A DNA stretch of 64,000 bases from Nitrosophilus kaiyonis (GCF_027943725.1 NZ_AP025696.1:597501-661500); one strand, 5' to 3'. Shown: positions 34,554 to 45,905, numbered from the stretch's first letter. Notes: generated by a model from the letters alone, not told the origin. Program-made: numbers and translations.

Positions 34554-35621
34554 ATGAAAATCTCTATACAAAAAAGTATATTGGAACAGACTCTTAGTCA
34601 AATGCAGCCTTTTTTAGAAAAAAAAGATACAAGTCAAATAACTTCTCATATTTATCTAGAAGCAGATGATAATACCCTAACACTAAAAGGAACAGATTAT
34701 GAGATAGGATTAAAAACCAAAATAAATGATGTAAATGTTATAGAAAAAGGAAAAGCAACAGCAAATGGAAAAAAACTACTTGATATTGTTAGAATATTAA
34801 AAGATAATGAAATAACTCTAGAACAAAAAGATGATCACCTTTTTATAAAACAGGGACATTCAAAATTCAAACTCCCAATATTTGATCCAGAGGAATATCC
34901 AACTTTTCCATCAACACAAAATCTTCCAAACATCTCATTAAACAGTGTTGAGTTTATAACATCTCTTAAAAAAATAACCCCTGCAATTGACACAAACAAT
35001 CCAAAATTTGAGCTTAATGGTGCTTTAATAGATATAAAAGAGAATTTAATAAACTTAGTTGCTACAGACACTAGAAGATTAGCAATAGTAAAACTTAAAA
35101 ATTCTCCTGATACAACACTATCTCTTATTATTCCAAGAAAAGCTATTTTAGAGATTCAAAAACTATTTTTGGAAAATATAAATCTATTCTATGATGAAAC
35201 AAATTTAATTATAAAATCTGATAATTATCTATTTTTCACAAAACTAATAAATGGAAAATTTCCAGATTATGAAAGAATTATTCCAAATAGTTTAAAATAT
35301 GAACTAAACCTGCCTAAAGATAAAATGGTTGAAGCAATAAAACAGATTACTACTATTTCAAATGAGATAAAACTAACATTTTTAAAAGATAGAATTATTT
35401 TTAAAAGCTTAAGTGAAGAAAATATTGAAGCACAAACAGAAATTGAAGTTCAAACTCCATTTGAAGAAAAATTTGTAATGGCCGTAAATAGTAGATTTTT
35501 ACTTGATTTTTTAAATAATATTGATGGCAATAATTTTATAATGGGAATAAATGAATCAGAGCTTCCTTTCCTTTTAAAAAATGAAAATTTCATAACAATT
35601 ATTATGCCAATAGTAATATAA
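34554..35621 (+). CDS. dnaN: DNA polymerase III beta subunit (sliding clamp)
   Basis: DnaN is the ring clamp that keeps the polymerase on DNA. The 355-residue protein has the three-domain layout. Recognisable motifs are LVATDTRRLAIVKL near residue 165, NGKFPDYERIIPN near residue 232 and a C-terminal NFITIIMPIVI in place of the usual YLVMPMRL ending. AAGGAG precedes the ATG. It follows dnaA by 173 bases. Confidence 0.97.
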   Translation: MKISIQKSILEQTLSQMQPFLEKKDTSQITSHIYLEADDNTLTLKGTDYEIGLKTKINDVNVIEKGKATANGKKLLDIVRILKDNEITLEQKDDHLFIKQGHSKFKLPIFDPEEYPTFPSTQNLPNISLNSVEFITSLKKITPAIDTNNPKFELNGALIDIKENLINLVATDTRRLAIVKLKNSPDTTLSLIIPRKAILEIQKLFLENINLFYDETNLIIKSDNYLFFTKLINGKFPDYERIIPNSLKYELNLPKDKMVEAIKQITTISNEIKLTFLKDRIIFKSLSEENIEAQTEIEVQTPFEEKFVMAVNSRFLLDFLNNIDGNNFIMGINESELPFLLKNENFITIIMPIVI

Positions 35622-35651
35622 AATATAATAAGTTATAAAGTTATAAAAAGA

Positions 35652-35657
35652 TATAAT
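35652..35657 (+). promoter_or_regulatory. Possible -10 box of gyrB
   Basis: TATAAT lies 49 bases before the gyrB ATG in the 84-base gap after dnaN. AT-rich context reduces certainty. No -35 box is clear. Confidence 0.3.
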
Positions 35658-35696
35658 CTATATATTTATAATTAGGGAGTTTTTATCCCATTTTAA

Positions 35697-38020
<2,324 letters not shown>

Positions 38021-38021
<1 letters not shown>

Positions 38022-39472
38022 TGCTTTCATTAGATATTGAAAGAAGTAATAAATTCAAACTTGCTTTAAGGATAGGATTTCCTATCCTTCTTCTAATATC
38101 TTTAATCTTATTTATTATCTTTAGTGAAGGTGGTTTGACTCTAACAAATTTTACTATTTTAATTCTTACTGTTTTTATTATTATATATTTTATATTTTTT
38201 ATGATTTATGAAGGATTATCACAAAATATTTTAGATCCTATATCTAAAGCTTTTAATAGAGAAGCAATTGTTAAAATCTTGCAAAAAAATTTAAATAAAA
38301 ATGATCCATATAGTATTATTTTGATATCTGTAGATAATCTTTCTGATATAAATGAGAGATATGGTGTTGAAAATGGTGATAAAGTATTAGAAAAAATTGC
38401 ATTTATCATTGATGATTTTTTTAAAAAAAAATATAAAAAAAATATTCCTATAGGTCATTATAAAGGTGGAGAATTTTTAATAGGTATTTCAGACAAAGAA
38501 GAAAACCTTAAAAAATTAATTGATGAGTTTATTAAAAAATATGACAAAACTAAGATAAATGATATAGAAGTAAAACTTTTTGCTGCAATTTCTGATAAAA
38601 GTTATAGTAAAGATATAAAAAAAATTATTGAATATCTTTATGAATTATATTCAAATTATCTATATAGGCCGGTTTCTAAAAGAGTTTATATTGCTAAAAA
38701 GAAAAATATTGAAGCAAATGAATTTGAAAAATTTATTATTGAAACTATAGAAAATAAAAATATTTCAATTAGATTTCAGCCTGCATTAAATCTTAAAACA
38801 AAAAAATATGATCTTGTTGAAATAATAGTAAAATTAATAGATAATAATGGCTCAATTATTCATCCTAGCCAATTTATTCCAGTAGTAAATAGACTTGGTT
38901 TTGAAAAGAAGTTTGATCTTTTGTTAATTGAAAAAATTTTAGAAACTATTGAAAAAAAATCTCTGCCTTTAAATATTTTTTATAGTTTTAATGTATCTCC
39001 ATTTTCTATAAGAGATAGAAATTTTTCAAATAGAGTTTTTGATATTTTTTCAAAAACTAATATTCCAAAAGATATTATAGTTTTAGAACTTTTTGAAAAT
39101 AGATTATATAAAGATATAAGATATTATAAACATGTAATAGATCTATATAAAAAAGAGGGATTTAAAATAGCATTTGATAATTTTGGCTCACTTAATGCTT
39201 CAATTGAATATATAAAAGAGATAAAAGCAGATTTTATTCATTTTGATAAATATTTTACTAAAATGATAGATAATGAGATATATTTTAATCTTTTAAAATA
39301 TTGGATAGAGTTTTTTGAATCAATTAATACAAAAACTGTTGTTAAATTTATTGATAACAAAGATTATATAAAACTTTTTGAAAGTTTGGGTGCTGATTAT
39401 ATTGAAGGATATGCAGTTGCAAAACCTATGGATGCAGATGAACTTTTCACATTTTTAGAGGAGAAAAGATGA
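38021..39472 (+). CDS. Membrane protein with degenerate GGDEF and EAL domains
   Basis: This 483-residue protein has two transmembrane helices (residues about 15-31 and 40-66), then a GGDEF-like domain whose active site reads [12 protein letters not shown] (GGEF), then an EAL-like domain. There the EAL triad region reads [10 protein letters not shown] and the DDFG region reads [11 protein letters not shown]. Catalytic residues of both domains are therefore altered, so neither c-di-GMP synthesis nor hydrolysis is expected. A binding or scaffold role is possible (inference). It overlaps gyrB by one base and queF by 4 bases. Confidence 0.82.
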
Positions 39473-39858
39473 AATATGGAGAAAAAATTGTAAAAGAGTT
39501 TGATGTTGAAAAAGATTTAGAGATTTGGCCTAATAAGCATAAAAAAAATTATAAAATCTCTATAACTCTTCCAGAATTTACATGTCTTTGTCCAAGAAGT
39601 GGATATCCAGATTTTGCAACAATCTATTTAGAATATATTCCAAATGAGTGGGTAGTAGAATTAAAAGCTATAAAACTTTATATAAACTCTTTTAGAGATA
39701 GATATATTTCTCACGAAGACAGTACAAATGAGATTTTTGATACATTATATGATAAATTGAAGCCAAAATGGATGAAAATAACTGCTGATTTTAATCCAAG
39801 AGGAAATGTTCATACTATTATAGAAATAGATAGTGAGAAATTAGAAAAGAGTCTTTAG
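39469..39858 (+). CDS. queF: 7-cyano-7-deazaguanine (preQ0) reductase QueF
   Basis: QueF reduces preQ0 to preQ1 with NADPH in queuosine synthesis. The 129-residue short form has the catalytic Cys in [17 protein letters not shown] near residue 40. The conserved [21 protein letters not shown] is near residue 63. The stop codon lies inside the hairpin that probably terminates the convergent ffs gene. It ends the gyrB operon. Confidence 0.93.
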   Translation: MKYGEKIVKEFDVEKDLEIWPNKHKKNYKISITLPEFTCLCPRSGYPDFATIYLEYIPNEWVVELKAIKLYINSFRDRYISHEDSTNEIFDTLYDKLKPKWMKITADFNPRGNVHTIIEIDSEKLEKSL

Positions 39859-39863
39859 ACTCC
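39850..39863 (-). terminator. Likely terminator of the SRP RNA gene
   Basis: GAGTC-TTTA-GACTC is a perfect 5-bp stem with a 4-base loop. On the minus strand it directly follows the SRP RNA and is followed by TTTTCTAATTT. It overlaps the queF stop codon on the other strand, so it may act for both directions. Confidence 0.55.
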
Positions 39864-39963
39864 CCTCCAGATACCCGCGGCACACAGCCATCGAAGGTGC
39901 TCTGCTGCGTTCCCGCCCTGAAGCTTTGCCTCCAATGGCTGTTGCACGGGTCTGAAGAGGAGC
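39861..39963 (-). ncRNA. ffs: Signal recognition particle RNA (4.5S-type)
   Basis: Read on the minus strand, the sequence folds as a long hairpin. CCTCTTCAGACCCG at the 5' side pairs with CGGGTATCTGGAGGGG at the 3' side, and CAGCCAT pairs with ATGGCTG. The tip holds TCAGGGCGGGAACGCAGCAG, which is the SRP core with the Ffh-binding symmetric and asymmetric loops. Size is about 103 nt. It is the last member of the tRNA cluster. Ends are approximate. Confidence 0.85.
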
Positions 39964-39997
39964 ACTCAAAGCACTAAATGCTTTCAATGCTCCTCTT
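39955..39997. repeat. Hairpin between tRNA-Ser and ffs
   Basis: AAGAGGAGCA (39955-39964) pairs with TGCTCCTCTT (39988-39997), with an inner AAAGCA/TGCTTT stem (39968-39973 with 39979-39984). The first strand is also the 5' strand of SRP RNA, so the two folds compete. It may be a processing site between the tRNA and SRP RNA. Confidence 0.55.
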
Positions 39998-40000
39998 GAG

Positions 40001-40088
40001 CGGAGAGAGAGGGATTCGAACCCTCGAAGGGCTATCAACCCTTACACGCGTTCCAGGCGTGCGCCTTCAACCACTCGGCCATCTCCCC
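40001..40088 (-). tRNA. tRNA-Ser (anticodon GGA)
   Basis: The minus strand reads GGGGAGATGGCCGAGTGG at the 5' end and a GGGTTCGAATCCC T-arm. The anticodon loop CTGGAAC gives GGA. It has the long variable arm of a type II tRNA. Acceptor GGGGAGA pairs with TCTCTCC with one G-U. CCA is not encoded. Confidence 0.92.
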
Positions 40089-40096
40089 TTTATAGT

Positions 40097-40169
40097 TTTA
40101 AGAGTTAAGCGCTAAGCGCTAAGTAATTTTTTAATCTACTTAATGCTTAATTCTTAAATCTTAATGCTA
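40097..40169. repeat. Heptad-periodic element between two tRNA-Ser genes
   Basis: Left units include GAGTTAA, GCGCTAA and GCGCTAA again in exact tandem, then GTAATTT. Right units are ACTTAAT, GCTTAAT, TCTTAAA and TCTTAAT. The right units are complementary to the left, giving an imperfect stem. It shares the 7-base periodicity with elements at 21817, 22541, 29933 and 48260 but lies between tRNA genes. Confidence 0.55.
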
Positions 40170-40172
40170 ATA

Positions 40173-40264
40173 TGGCGGGGAGGCAGGGATTCGAACCCTG
40201 GGTGGGCTCATCACCCACGCCGGTTTTCAAGACCGGTGCATTAAACCAGCTCTGCCACCTCCCC
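40173..40264 (-). tRNA. tRNA-Ser (anticodon TGA)
   Basis: The minus strand begins GGGGAGGTGGCAGAG. Anticodon loop TCTTGAAAA gives TGA. A long variable arm and GGGTTCGAATCCC T-arm follow. Acceptor CCTCCCC pairs with GGGGAGG. Discriminator G and CCA are encoded (plus-strand TGG 40173-40175). Confidence 0.93.
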
Positions 40265-40281
40265 ATTGGAGATGAGAGGTT

Positions 40282-40356
40282 TGGAGGCGGCACCCGGATT
40301 CGAACCGGGGATCAGAGCTTTGCAGGCTCCTGCCTTAGCCACTTGGCTATGCCGCC
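40282..40356 (-). tRNA. tRNA-Cys (anticodon GCA)
   Basis: The minus strand begins GGCGGCATAGCCAAG. Anticodon loop CCTGCAAAG gives GCA. T-arm CCGGTTCGAATCCGG. Acceptor GGCGGCA pairs with TGCCGCC. T discriminator and CCA are encoded. Confidence 0.94.
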
Positions 40357-40465
40357 CTATTTTTTTATTTAAAATATTTGACTAATATTAGCCTTTTAAA
40401 TATTATTTTTTCAATTAACCTATGTAAGAAAATCTTCTACAAGCAGTTGTCAAAAAAATTCCATA

Positions 40466-40552
40466 TGGTGCCCGAGGCCGGACTTGAACCGGCACGGAGA
40501 AACCTCCGAGGGATTTTAAGTCCCTTGCGTCTACCAATTCCGCCACCCGGGC
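40466..40552 (-). tRNA. tRNA-Leu (anticodon TAA)
   Basis: The minus strand begins GCCCGGGTGGCGGAATTGG. Anticodon loop ACTTAAAAT gives TAA. It has a long variable arm. T-arm GCCGGTTCAAGTCCGGC. Acceptor GCCCGGG pairs with CTCGGGC. A discriminator and CCA are encoded (40466-40468). Confidence 0.94.
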
Positions 40553-40554
40553 GA

Positions 40555-40647
40555 GAAAAAGCAAAAGCTTTAGCTTTTAGAAAGCAAACTGCTTTGCTTT
40601 CGGCTTTTTCGAGGCTGTTTTGATGTGTATACTTGCACCAAAACAGC
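40555..40647. repeat. Array of strong hairpins between tRNA-Leu and tRNA-Gly
   Basis: Three nested or serial inverted repeats lie here. GAAAAAGC (40555) pairs with GCTTTTTC (40603-40610). Inside it are AAAAGCT/AGCTTTT (40563-40578) and GAAAGCAAA/TTTGCTTTC (40580-40601, perfect 9-bp stem, CTGC loop). GCTGTTTTG (40614-40622) pairs with CAAAACAGC (40639-40647). They may guide tRNA precursor processing or form a small RNA. No coding frame fits. Confidence 0.55.
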
Positions 40648-40677
40648 GGGGCACCTATTTGAACATTATATTAAATC

Positions 40678-40752
40678 TGGAGCGGGAGACGGGATTCGAA
40701 CCCGCGACCCCAACCTTGGCAAGGTTGTGCTCTACCCCTGAGCTACTCCCGC
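40678..40752 (-). tRNA. tRNA-Gly (anticodon GCC)
   Basis: The minus strand begins GCGGGAGTAGCTCAG. Anticodon loop CTTGCCAAG gives GCC. T-arm GCGGGTTCGAATCCCGT. Acceptor GCGGGAG pairs with CTCCCGC. Discriminator T and CCA are encoded. It is the first RNA of the minus-strand cluster and diverges from ilvD. Confidence 0.94.
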
Positions 40753-40808
40753 ACAAAATTTGGATTGAAATTATAACTAAAATATTTTTAATTGTAAATA
40801 GTTTGTTG

Positions 40809-40814
40809 TATAAT
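40809..40814 (+). promoter_or_regulatory. Likely -10 box of ilvD
   Basis: TATAAT lies 36 bases before the ilvD ATG, preceded by GTTTGTTG, in the 97-base divergent gap with tRNA-Gly. Confidence 0.4.
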
Positions 40815-40849
40815 TATTTGCAAATTTATGATTAAACTAAGGAGATTTA

Positions 40850-42544
40850 ATGCGAAGTGATGAGATAAAAAAAGGTTATCAAAGAGCACCTCATAGAAGT
40901 TTATTAAGAGCAACAGGATTAAAAGATGAAGATTTTGATAAACCATTTATTGGTGTTGCTAATTCATTTATAGAGATAATTCCAGGGCACTTTTTTTTAA
41001 ATAAATATGCAGCAATTATAAAAGATGAGATTAGAAAATGTGGATGTGTTCCTTTTGAATTTAATACAATTGGTGTAGATGATGGTATTGCTATGGGACA
41101 TGATGGAATGTTATATAGTTTACCAAGTAGAGAAATTATTGCAAACTCTATTGAAACTGTTATGAATGCTCATAAACTTGATGCACTTATATGTATTCCA
41201 AACTGTGATAAGATTACTCCTGGAATGATTATGGGTGCTTTGAGAGTAGATGTTCCAACAATTTTTGTTAGCGGTGGACCAATGAAAGCTGGACATTTGC
41301 CAGATGGTACTCCTATTGATTTAGCAACTGCATTTGAAGCTGTTGGAAAGGTTGCTGAAGGGAAAATGAGCGAAGAAGAACTTTATCAGATAGAGTGTGC
41401 AGCATGTCCAAGTGGTGGAAGTTGTTCTGGAATGTTTACTGCAAACTCTATGAATACATTAATGGAAGCTATGGGAATAGCTCTAAAAGGAAATGGAACA
41501 ATTTTAGCACTAACACCAGAGAGAGAAGAGCTTTTAAGAAAAGCTGCAAGAAGAATTTGTGAAATTGCAAAAGATGAAAAATTAACAAATGAGTATAAAA
41601 TAAAAAATATTTTAAATGAGAAAGCTATCCATAATGCATTTGTTGTTGATATGGCTATGGGTGGAAGTACAAATACAGTTCTTCATATGATGGCAATTGC
41701 AAAAGAGGCTGGAGTTGATTTTGATTTAAGTAAACTTAATGAAATTAGTAAACATGTTGCTCATATTGCAAAAATATCTCCATCACTTCAAACAGTTCAT
41801 ATGGAAGATATTAATAGAGCAGGTGGTGTTAGTGCAGTTATGAAAGAGGCAAGCAAAAGAAGCGATACAGTTTTATATCTTGATAACTTAGTAATTGAAG
41901 GTGGTACAATAGGTGATAGAATAAAAGATGCAAAAATTATTGATACTTCAATAATTCATAAAGTAGAAAATCCTTATAGTGAAGTTGGAGGACTTGCGAT
42001 TTTATATGGAAATTTAGCTACTGAGGGTGCAGTTGTAAAAACAGCTGGAATTGATCCAAATATGAGAGAATTTACAGGCCGTGCAATCTGTTTTGATTCT
42101 CAGCAAGAAGCAATTGATGGAATTATAGGAGGAAAAGTAAAACCTGGTCATGTGGTAGTTATAAGATATGAAGGACCAAAAGGTGGACCTGGAATGCAAG
42201 AGATGCTATCACCTACAAGTTTAATTGCTGGAATGGATTTAGGTGATAAAGTAGCTCTTATTACAGATGGCAGATTTAGTGGAGCAACAAGAGGTGCAAG
42301 TATTGGACATGTTTCTCCAGAAGCAGCAGAAGGTGGAGTTATAGGACTTTTAAAAGATGGAGATGAGATATATATAAATGTTGATACATATACATTGGAA
42401 GTAAGCTTGAGTGAAAAAGAGTTAGAAGAGAGAAGGAAAAATTTTAAACCAAAAGTCAAAGATATAAAAGGCAGATGGCTTAGACAATATAGAGCTCTTG
42501 TTACAAATGCAGCAAATGGTGCGGTATTAAAAGATGAGTGTTAA
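40850..42544 (+). CDS. ilvD: Dihydroxy-acid dehydratase
   Basis: IlvD makes the 2-oxo acids for valine, isoleucine and leucine synthesis, using an Fe-S cluster. The 564-residue protein has [16 protein letters not shown] near residue 121, [20 protein letters not shown] near residue 184 and VGDG-type loops near [19 protein letters not shown] (residue 266). [24 protein letters not shown] near residue 471 is conserved. AAGGAG precedes the ATG. It overlaps rsgA by 11 bases. Confidence 0.97.
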   Translation: MRSDEIKKGYQRAPHRSLLRATGLKDEDFDKPFIGVANSFIEIIPGHFFLNKYAAIIKDEIRKCGCVPFEFNTIGVDDGIAMGHDGMLYSLPSREIIANSIETVMNAHKLDALICIPNCDKITPGMIMGALRVDVPTIFVSGGPMKAGHLPDGTPIDLATAFEAVGKVAEGKMSEEELYQIECAACPSGGSCSGMFTANSMNTLMEAMGIALKGNGTILALTPEREELLRKAARRICEIAKDEKLTNEYKIKNILNEKAIHNAFVVDMAMGGSTNTVLHMMAIAKEAGVDFDLSKLNEISKHVAHIAKISPSLQTVHMEDINRAGGVSAVMKEASKRSDTVLYLDNLVIEGGTIGDRIKDAKIIDTSIIHKVENPYSEVGGLAILYGNLATEGAVVKTAGIDPNMREFTGRAICFDSQQEAIDGIIGGKVKPGHVVVIRYEGPKGGPGMQEMLSPTSLIAGMDLGDKVALITDGRFSGATRGASIGHVSPEAAEGGVIGLLKDGDEIYINVDTYTLEVSLSEKELEERRKNFKPKVKDIKGRWLRQYRALVTNAANGAVLKDEC

Positions 42545-43403
42545 AGGACTTGTTACTTACCGCAGCGCTGCTGCGAGTAGGGTAACTATTTTTGATAGTT
42601 TTAAAATATATCCTTCAATAATTCGTAAAAAATTAAAAAAATTAAAACTTTATGCCGGAGATTTTGTTGAAGGTGAAATTGTAGATGATAAATTTGTAAT
42701 TGAAAAAATTTATGAGCGAAAAAATCTCCTTACTCGCCCACCTGTAGCAAATGTTGATAATGTTTTGATAGTGGTAGCAATTAAAAATCCAGATTTTGAT
42801 AACTATTTGCTTGATAATTTTTTGGCAGTCTATGAATACAAGCAGATTGAACCTGTTATTATTTTTAATAAAATCGATCTTTTATCAGATAAAAGTGAAC
42901 TAAAAAAATGGATGGAAATATATAAAAAAATAGGTTATGAAACACATGCTCTAAGTGCTAAAGAAAATAGTGCAATTGAAAAAATAAAAGATTATATAAA
43001 AGGGCAAATCTCAATTCTTGCAGGACCAAGTGGAGTAGGAAAAAGCACAATTCTTTCAAAAATTTTAGATATTCCTATAAAAACAAAAGATATAAGCAAT
43101 AAATTAAAAAGAGGTCGCCATACTACAACTGCTGTAACTCTTTATAGATTCAATGAAAACTCTTTTATTGCAGATACTCCAGGATTTAGTAAAGTTGAGG
43201 CTACATATTTTATGGAGAAAAAGGATGTAAGATTATATTTTAGAGAATTTTTAAATTATTCTTGCAAATTTCCAGATTGTACACATACAAGTGAGCCAGG
43301 ATGTAAAGTAAAAGAGGCGGTATTAAAAGGTGAAATATCTTGTGAGAGATTTAAAAGCTATCTAAAAATTATGAACTATTTTTGGGAAGAGCTTCCTTGT
43401 TAG
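42534..43403 (+). CDS. rsgA: Ribosome small subunit-dependent GTPase RsgA
   Basis: RsgA is a circularly permuted GTPase that checks late 30S assembly. The 289-residue protein has an OB-like N-terminus, G4 FNKIDLL near residue 113, then G1 [13 protein letters not shown] near residue 164, G3 DTPGF near residue 213 and a zinc site of [19 protein letters not shown] near residue 245. The N-terminal codons for YRSAAASRV form a GC-rich hairpin unlike the surrounding sequence. Its 3' end overlaps the convergent FAH gene by 35 bases. Confidence 0.95.
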   Translation: MSVKGLVTYRSAAASRVTIFDSFKIYPSIIRKKLKKLKLYAGDFVEGEIVDDKFVIEKIYERKNLLTRPPVANVDNVLIVVAIKNPDFDNYLLDNFLAVYEYKQIEPVIIFNKIDLLSDKSELKKWMEIYKKIGYETHALSAKENSAIEKIKDYIKGQISILAGPSGVGKSTILSKILDIPIKTKDISNKLKRGRHTTTAVTLYRFNENSFIADTPGFSKVEATYFMEKKDVRLYFREFLNYSCKFPDCTHTSEPGCKVKEAVLKGEISCERFKSYLKIMNYFWEELPC

Positions 43404-43998
43404 CTTTGTAATTTACATCAATTAAAATTTTACCATTTTGTAAAATTTTTCCTTCAAAGATATCTCCAGCTTTTACTTCACCCACTCCTTTTGGAGTTCC
43501 GCTCATAATGATATCTCCATCATCAAGCCCAAAAATATTATCGATATCTTTTATCAAAAAATCTGGTTTATATATCATAAGCTCCACTGAGCCTTTTTGA
43601 ACAAGCTCACCATTTTTATAAAGTTCAATTTCCAATCCTTGCCAATCTTTAATCGCTACAAATTTACTAAAAATAGCAGAATTTTTAAAAGCTTTTGCCC
43701 TCTCCCAAGGAAGACCTTTTGCTTTTAGTTTTGATTGGATATTTCTTAAAGTCAAATCAAATCCAAATCCAACACCAGCTATCTTTTTATCTTCTATCAA
43801 AAAGCAAATCTCTGCTTCATAATGAAGCCCTTTTCTTGCTATAAGTCTATCACCAATTGCAGAATTTGGCTTGATGAAATAGACTGGCTCATCTGGAATT
43901 TCATTATTTAGCTCTTTGATATGTTCAACATAGTTTCTGCCAATACAGACTATTTTGCAAGGAGTTAATTTTTGGTTTTGAAAATTTATACTATGCAA
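43369..43998 (-). CDS. Fumarylacetoacetate hydrolase-family protein
   Basis: This protein of about 209 residues belongs to the FAH/acylpyruvase group (YcgM-like). It has IVCIGRNYVEHIKELNN near the N-terminus, LHYEAEICFLIE for the metal-binding Glu residues, and LDDGDIIMSGTPKGVGEVKAGD near the C-terminus. In Campylobacterota these enzymes may decarboxylate oxaloacetate or cleave acylpyruvates; the substrate is not fixed. A TTG at 43998 with GGAG six bases upstream is the likely start. Another TTG at 44010 is possible. It overlaps nnrS by 8 bases. Confidence 0.85.
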   Translation of the reverse strand: MHSINFQNQKLTPCKIVCIGRNYVEHIKELNNEIPDEPVYFIKPNSAIGDRLIARKGLHYEAEICFLIEDKKIAGVGFGFDLTLRNIQSKLKAKGLPWERAKAFKNSAIFSKFVAIKDWQGLEIELYKNGELVQKGSVELMIYKPDFLIKDIDNIFGLDDGDIIMSGTPKGVGEVKAGDIFEGKILQNGKILIDVNYKANKEALPKNSS

Positions 43999-45178
43999 TT
44001 TTTTCTCCAAAAGCCAAAACTTTAAAATATTTTAACATCCACCATACAAATAAAACTATCCATAGAGTTGCACTTATATCAAAAAATGGGGAAATTTTCC
44101 CAAAATAAGCCATTATGCTAAATATAACTCTTCCTAATATCACAATTTGAGTAAAATAGAAAATATAAACTGTAACTCTATCAACGATAAGCATATTGCC
44201 AGAATGCCCCAAAGTTACTCTTGTTCCAAAGCCTATAAGAATTGTTGTTAAAAAACCAAGAGCTAAAAGATGTATAGGAAGTTGAAAGCTATAAATTCCA
44301 TAAAATTTTTCAAAAAACTCTATTAAACTTCCTATAAACAAAGCAGCAGGAAGCCAAAAAATACTTATATGAAGTATCCAAAGAAGTGGCTCTTTATTTG
44401 GAAAAGGAAGTTTTATCTTTTTTAACTCATTTGCTATTAAGATTGCAGCTATTAAATCAATTAAAAAAAGAGCCTTTGGATATAGATTGTATAAAAATGA
44501 GTGGAGCAAAAAGAGAGTAAAAATTTCAATATGTAGATATCTATTTTTTTCCCAATTCATTACATGAGAAAAAAATGGCACCATTCTAAAAGCAACGACA
44601 AAAGCTAAAAATATTAAATAAAGATATATTCCAAAATTAATAGCTGTATCATAAATAATATTTGATTTGCAGCTGCAAGGTATGTAGGATAATAAAAAGA
44701 AAATATTAGATATTGCCCCAACTCCAATAGCTACAATAAGCCAATATTGGTCATTTTTTGGAAGAGTACATACTTTATAAATAGAGTAAAACTCTTTTAG
44801 AGTTAAAGCAAAACTAATAGCCATAAAAATTGCAGCAGCAAAAAAAGCAAGATTTAGCCAAATAGATACAAAAAAGCTAACAGTTGCTAATAGATTAAAT
44901 AGAAAAACCATTAAATATTTTCTTGGGTGTATCGGAAATGTTCCTGAAAATCTTGGAAAAGTTGTATATAAAAAACCTAAGAAAAAATTTGTAAAAACTA
45001 AAAAAATCATAGAATAGCTATGAAAAAATTTGGCATCTATACCAAAAATTCCTTTGTATGCAGGAATGAATAACAGCATTGAAATAATTGCATTAATAAT
45101 CCCTAGAGTAAAAAATGGTTGATGGGGTTGAGAGAAAAAATAGTCTCTTTTTGAGAGTTTTTCAGTTGAAAATTGCAT
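43991..45178 (-). CDS. NnrS-family heme-copper membrane protein
   Basis: This 395-residue protein has about 12 hydrophobic segments. HQPFFTLGIINAIISMLLFIP near residue 19 and the FRMVPFFSHVMNW segment near residue 199 are typical of NnrS. FGTRVTLGHSG near residue 320 is the most conserved stretch. NnrS contains heme and copper and protects against nitric oxide-related stress in denitrifiers. This fits a nitrate- or oxygen-using chemolithotroph. It is divergent from the efflux tetR gene. Confidence 0.9.
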   Translation of the reverse strand: MQFSTEKLSKRDYFFSQPHQPFFTLGIINAIISMLLFIPAYKGIFGIDAKFFHSYSMIFLVFTNFFLGFLYTTFPRFSGTFPIHPRKYLMVFLFNLLATVSFFVSIWLNLAFFAAAIFMAISFALTLKEFYSIYKVCTLPKNDQYWLIVAIGVGAISNIFFLLSYIPCSCKSNIIYDTAINFGIYLYLIFLAFVVAFRMVPFFSHVMNWEKNRYLHIEIFTLFLLHSFLYNLYPKALFLIDLIAAILIANELKKIKLPFPNKEPLLWILHISIFWLPAALFIGSLIEFFEKFYGIYSFQLPIHLLALGFLTTILIGFGTRVTLGHSGNMLIVDRVTVYIFYFTQIVILGRVIFSIMAYFGKISPFFDISATLWIVLFVWWMLKYFKVLAFGEKIA

Positions 45179-45254
45179 ATAGACTCCTAAAATTTTTGAA
45201 AAAGTATAACCAAATTACAAAAATTTTAACTTGATTTTAAGCAAAAAATATTTA

Positions 45255-45274
45255 TACTTACTAAACGGTAAGTA
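45255..45274. promoter_or_regulatory. Operator-like palindrome before the efflux tetR
   Basis: TACTTAC-TAAACG-GTAAGTA is a perfect 7-bp inverted repeat with a 6-base spacer, ending 10 bases before the tetR ATG. This is a typical TetR-family autoregulatory site. It overlaps the Shine-Dalgarno area of the gene. Confidence 0.6.
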
Positions 45275-45284
45275 AGGAAAAGGT

Positions 45285-45896
45285 ATGAGTAAAAAAGAAG
45301 ATATCTTAAAAGTAGCTGCACAGCATTTTTCAAAATTTGGATATAGTGGTGTATCTTTAGACTCTATTGCTAAAGAGGTAGGTATAACAAAAGCAGCAAT
45401 ATATTACCATTTTAAGGATAAAGCAAATCTATATGAAGGAGTTTTGCTTTTTAGACTTGAAAATCTTGTTAAATTTATTGAAAAGAAAATTACATCAAAA
45501 GATCCTCAAAATAGATTGAAAGAGTATATTGAAGGTTTTGGCGAATTTTTACAAAACTATCCATGTTTTGCTGCAATCTTGGCTCATGAGTTTGCAGATA
45601 ATGGAAAAAATATGAGCGATAAGGCAGTAAAAGAGTTATCAAAAACACTAAATTTATTAACTTCCATTTTAAATGATGGAATAAAAAAAGATATTTTTGA
45701 GATTAGCAATCCTATGGTTGTTCAAATGATGATAGTTTCAACTCTTATTATGCATCAAACAACAAAAAATTTAAGAAAAAGAGTAACAGATTTTATAGAA
45801 GGCTATGAAATATTGCCTGAACCAGATATAAAAGATATCTCAAAAATTGTTGCAAAAAAAATATTAAAGGCTATAGAGCATTTTGAAAAATTATAA
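45285..45896 (+). CDS. TetR-family repressor of the RND efflux operon
   Basis: This 203-residue protein has the HTH KEDILKVAAQHFSKFGYSG, then LDSIAKEVGITKAAIYYHFKDK (residues about 4-48), and a helical ligand domain. It is the first gene of the tolC-MFP-RND operon and has a palindrome at its own start. Repression of the pump, lifted by a toxic compound, is the probable logic. AGGAAAAGG precedes the ATG. Confidence 0.92.
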   Translation: MSKKEDILKVAAQHFSKFGYSGVSLDSIAKEVGITKAAIYYHFKDKANLYEGVLLFRLENLVKFIEKKITSKDPQNRLKEYIEGFGEFLQNYPCFAAILAHEFADNGKNMSDKAVKELSKTLNLLTSILNDGIKKDIFEISNPMVVQMMIVSTLIMHQTTKNLRKRVTDFIEGYEILPEPDIKDISKIVAKKILKAIEHFEKL

Positions 45897-45905
45897 GGAA
45901 GGATT

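Noticed and set aside
40378-40465. A gene or RNA between tRNA-Cys and tRNA-Leu
   Set aside because: The sequence is AT-rich without RBS, conserved tRNA features or strong hairpins. I see nothing to support a feature.
39841-40835. Short open frames over the stable RNA cluster
   Set aside because: They are translations of the tRNA and SRP RNA genes on the wrong strand (for example conserved T-arm sequence read as RGFESLSLRS).
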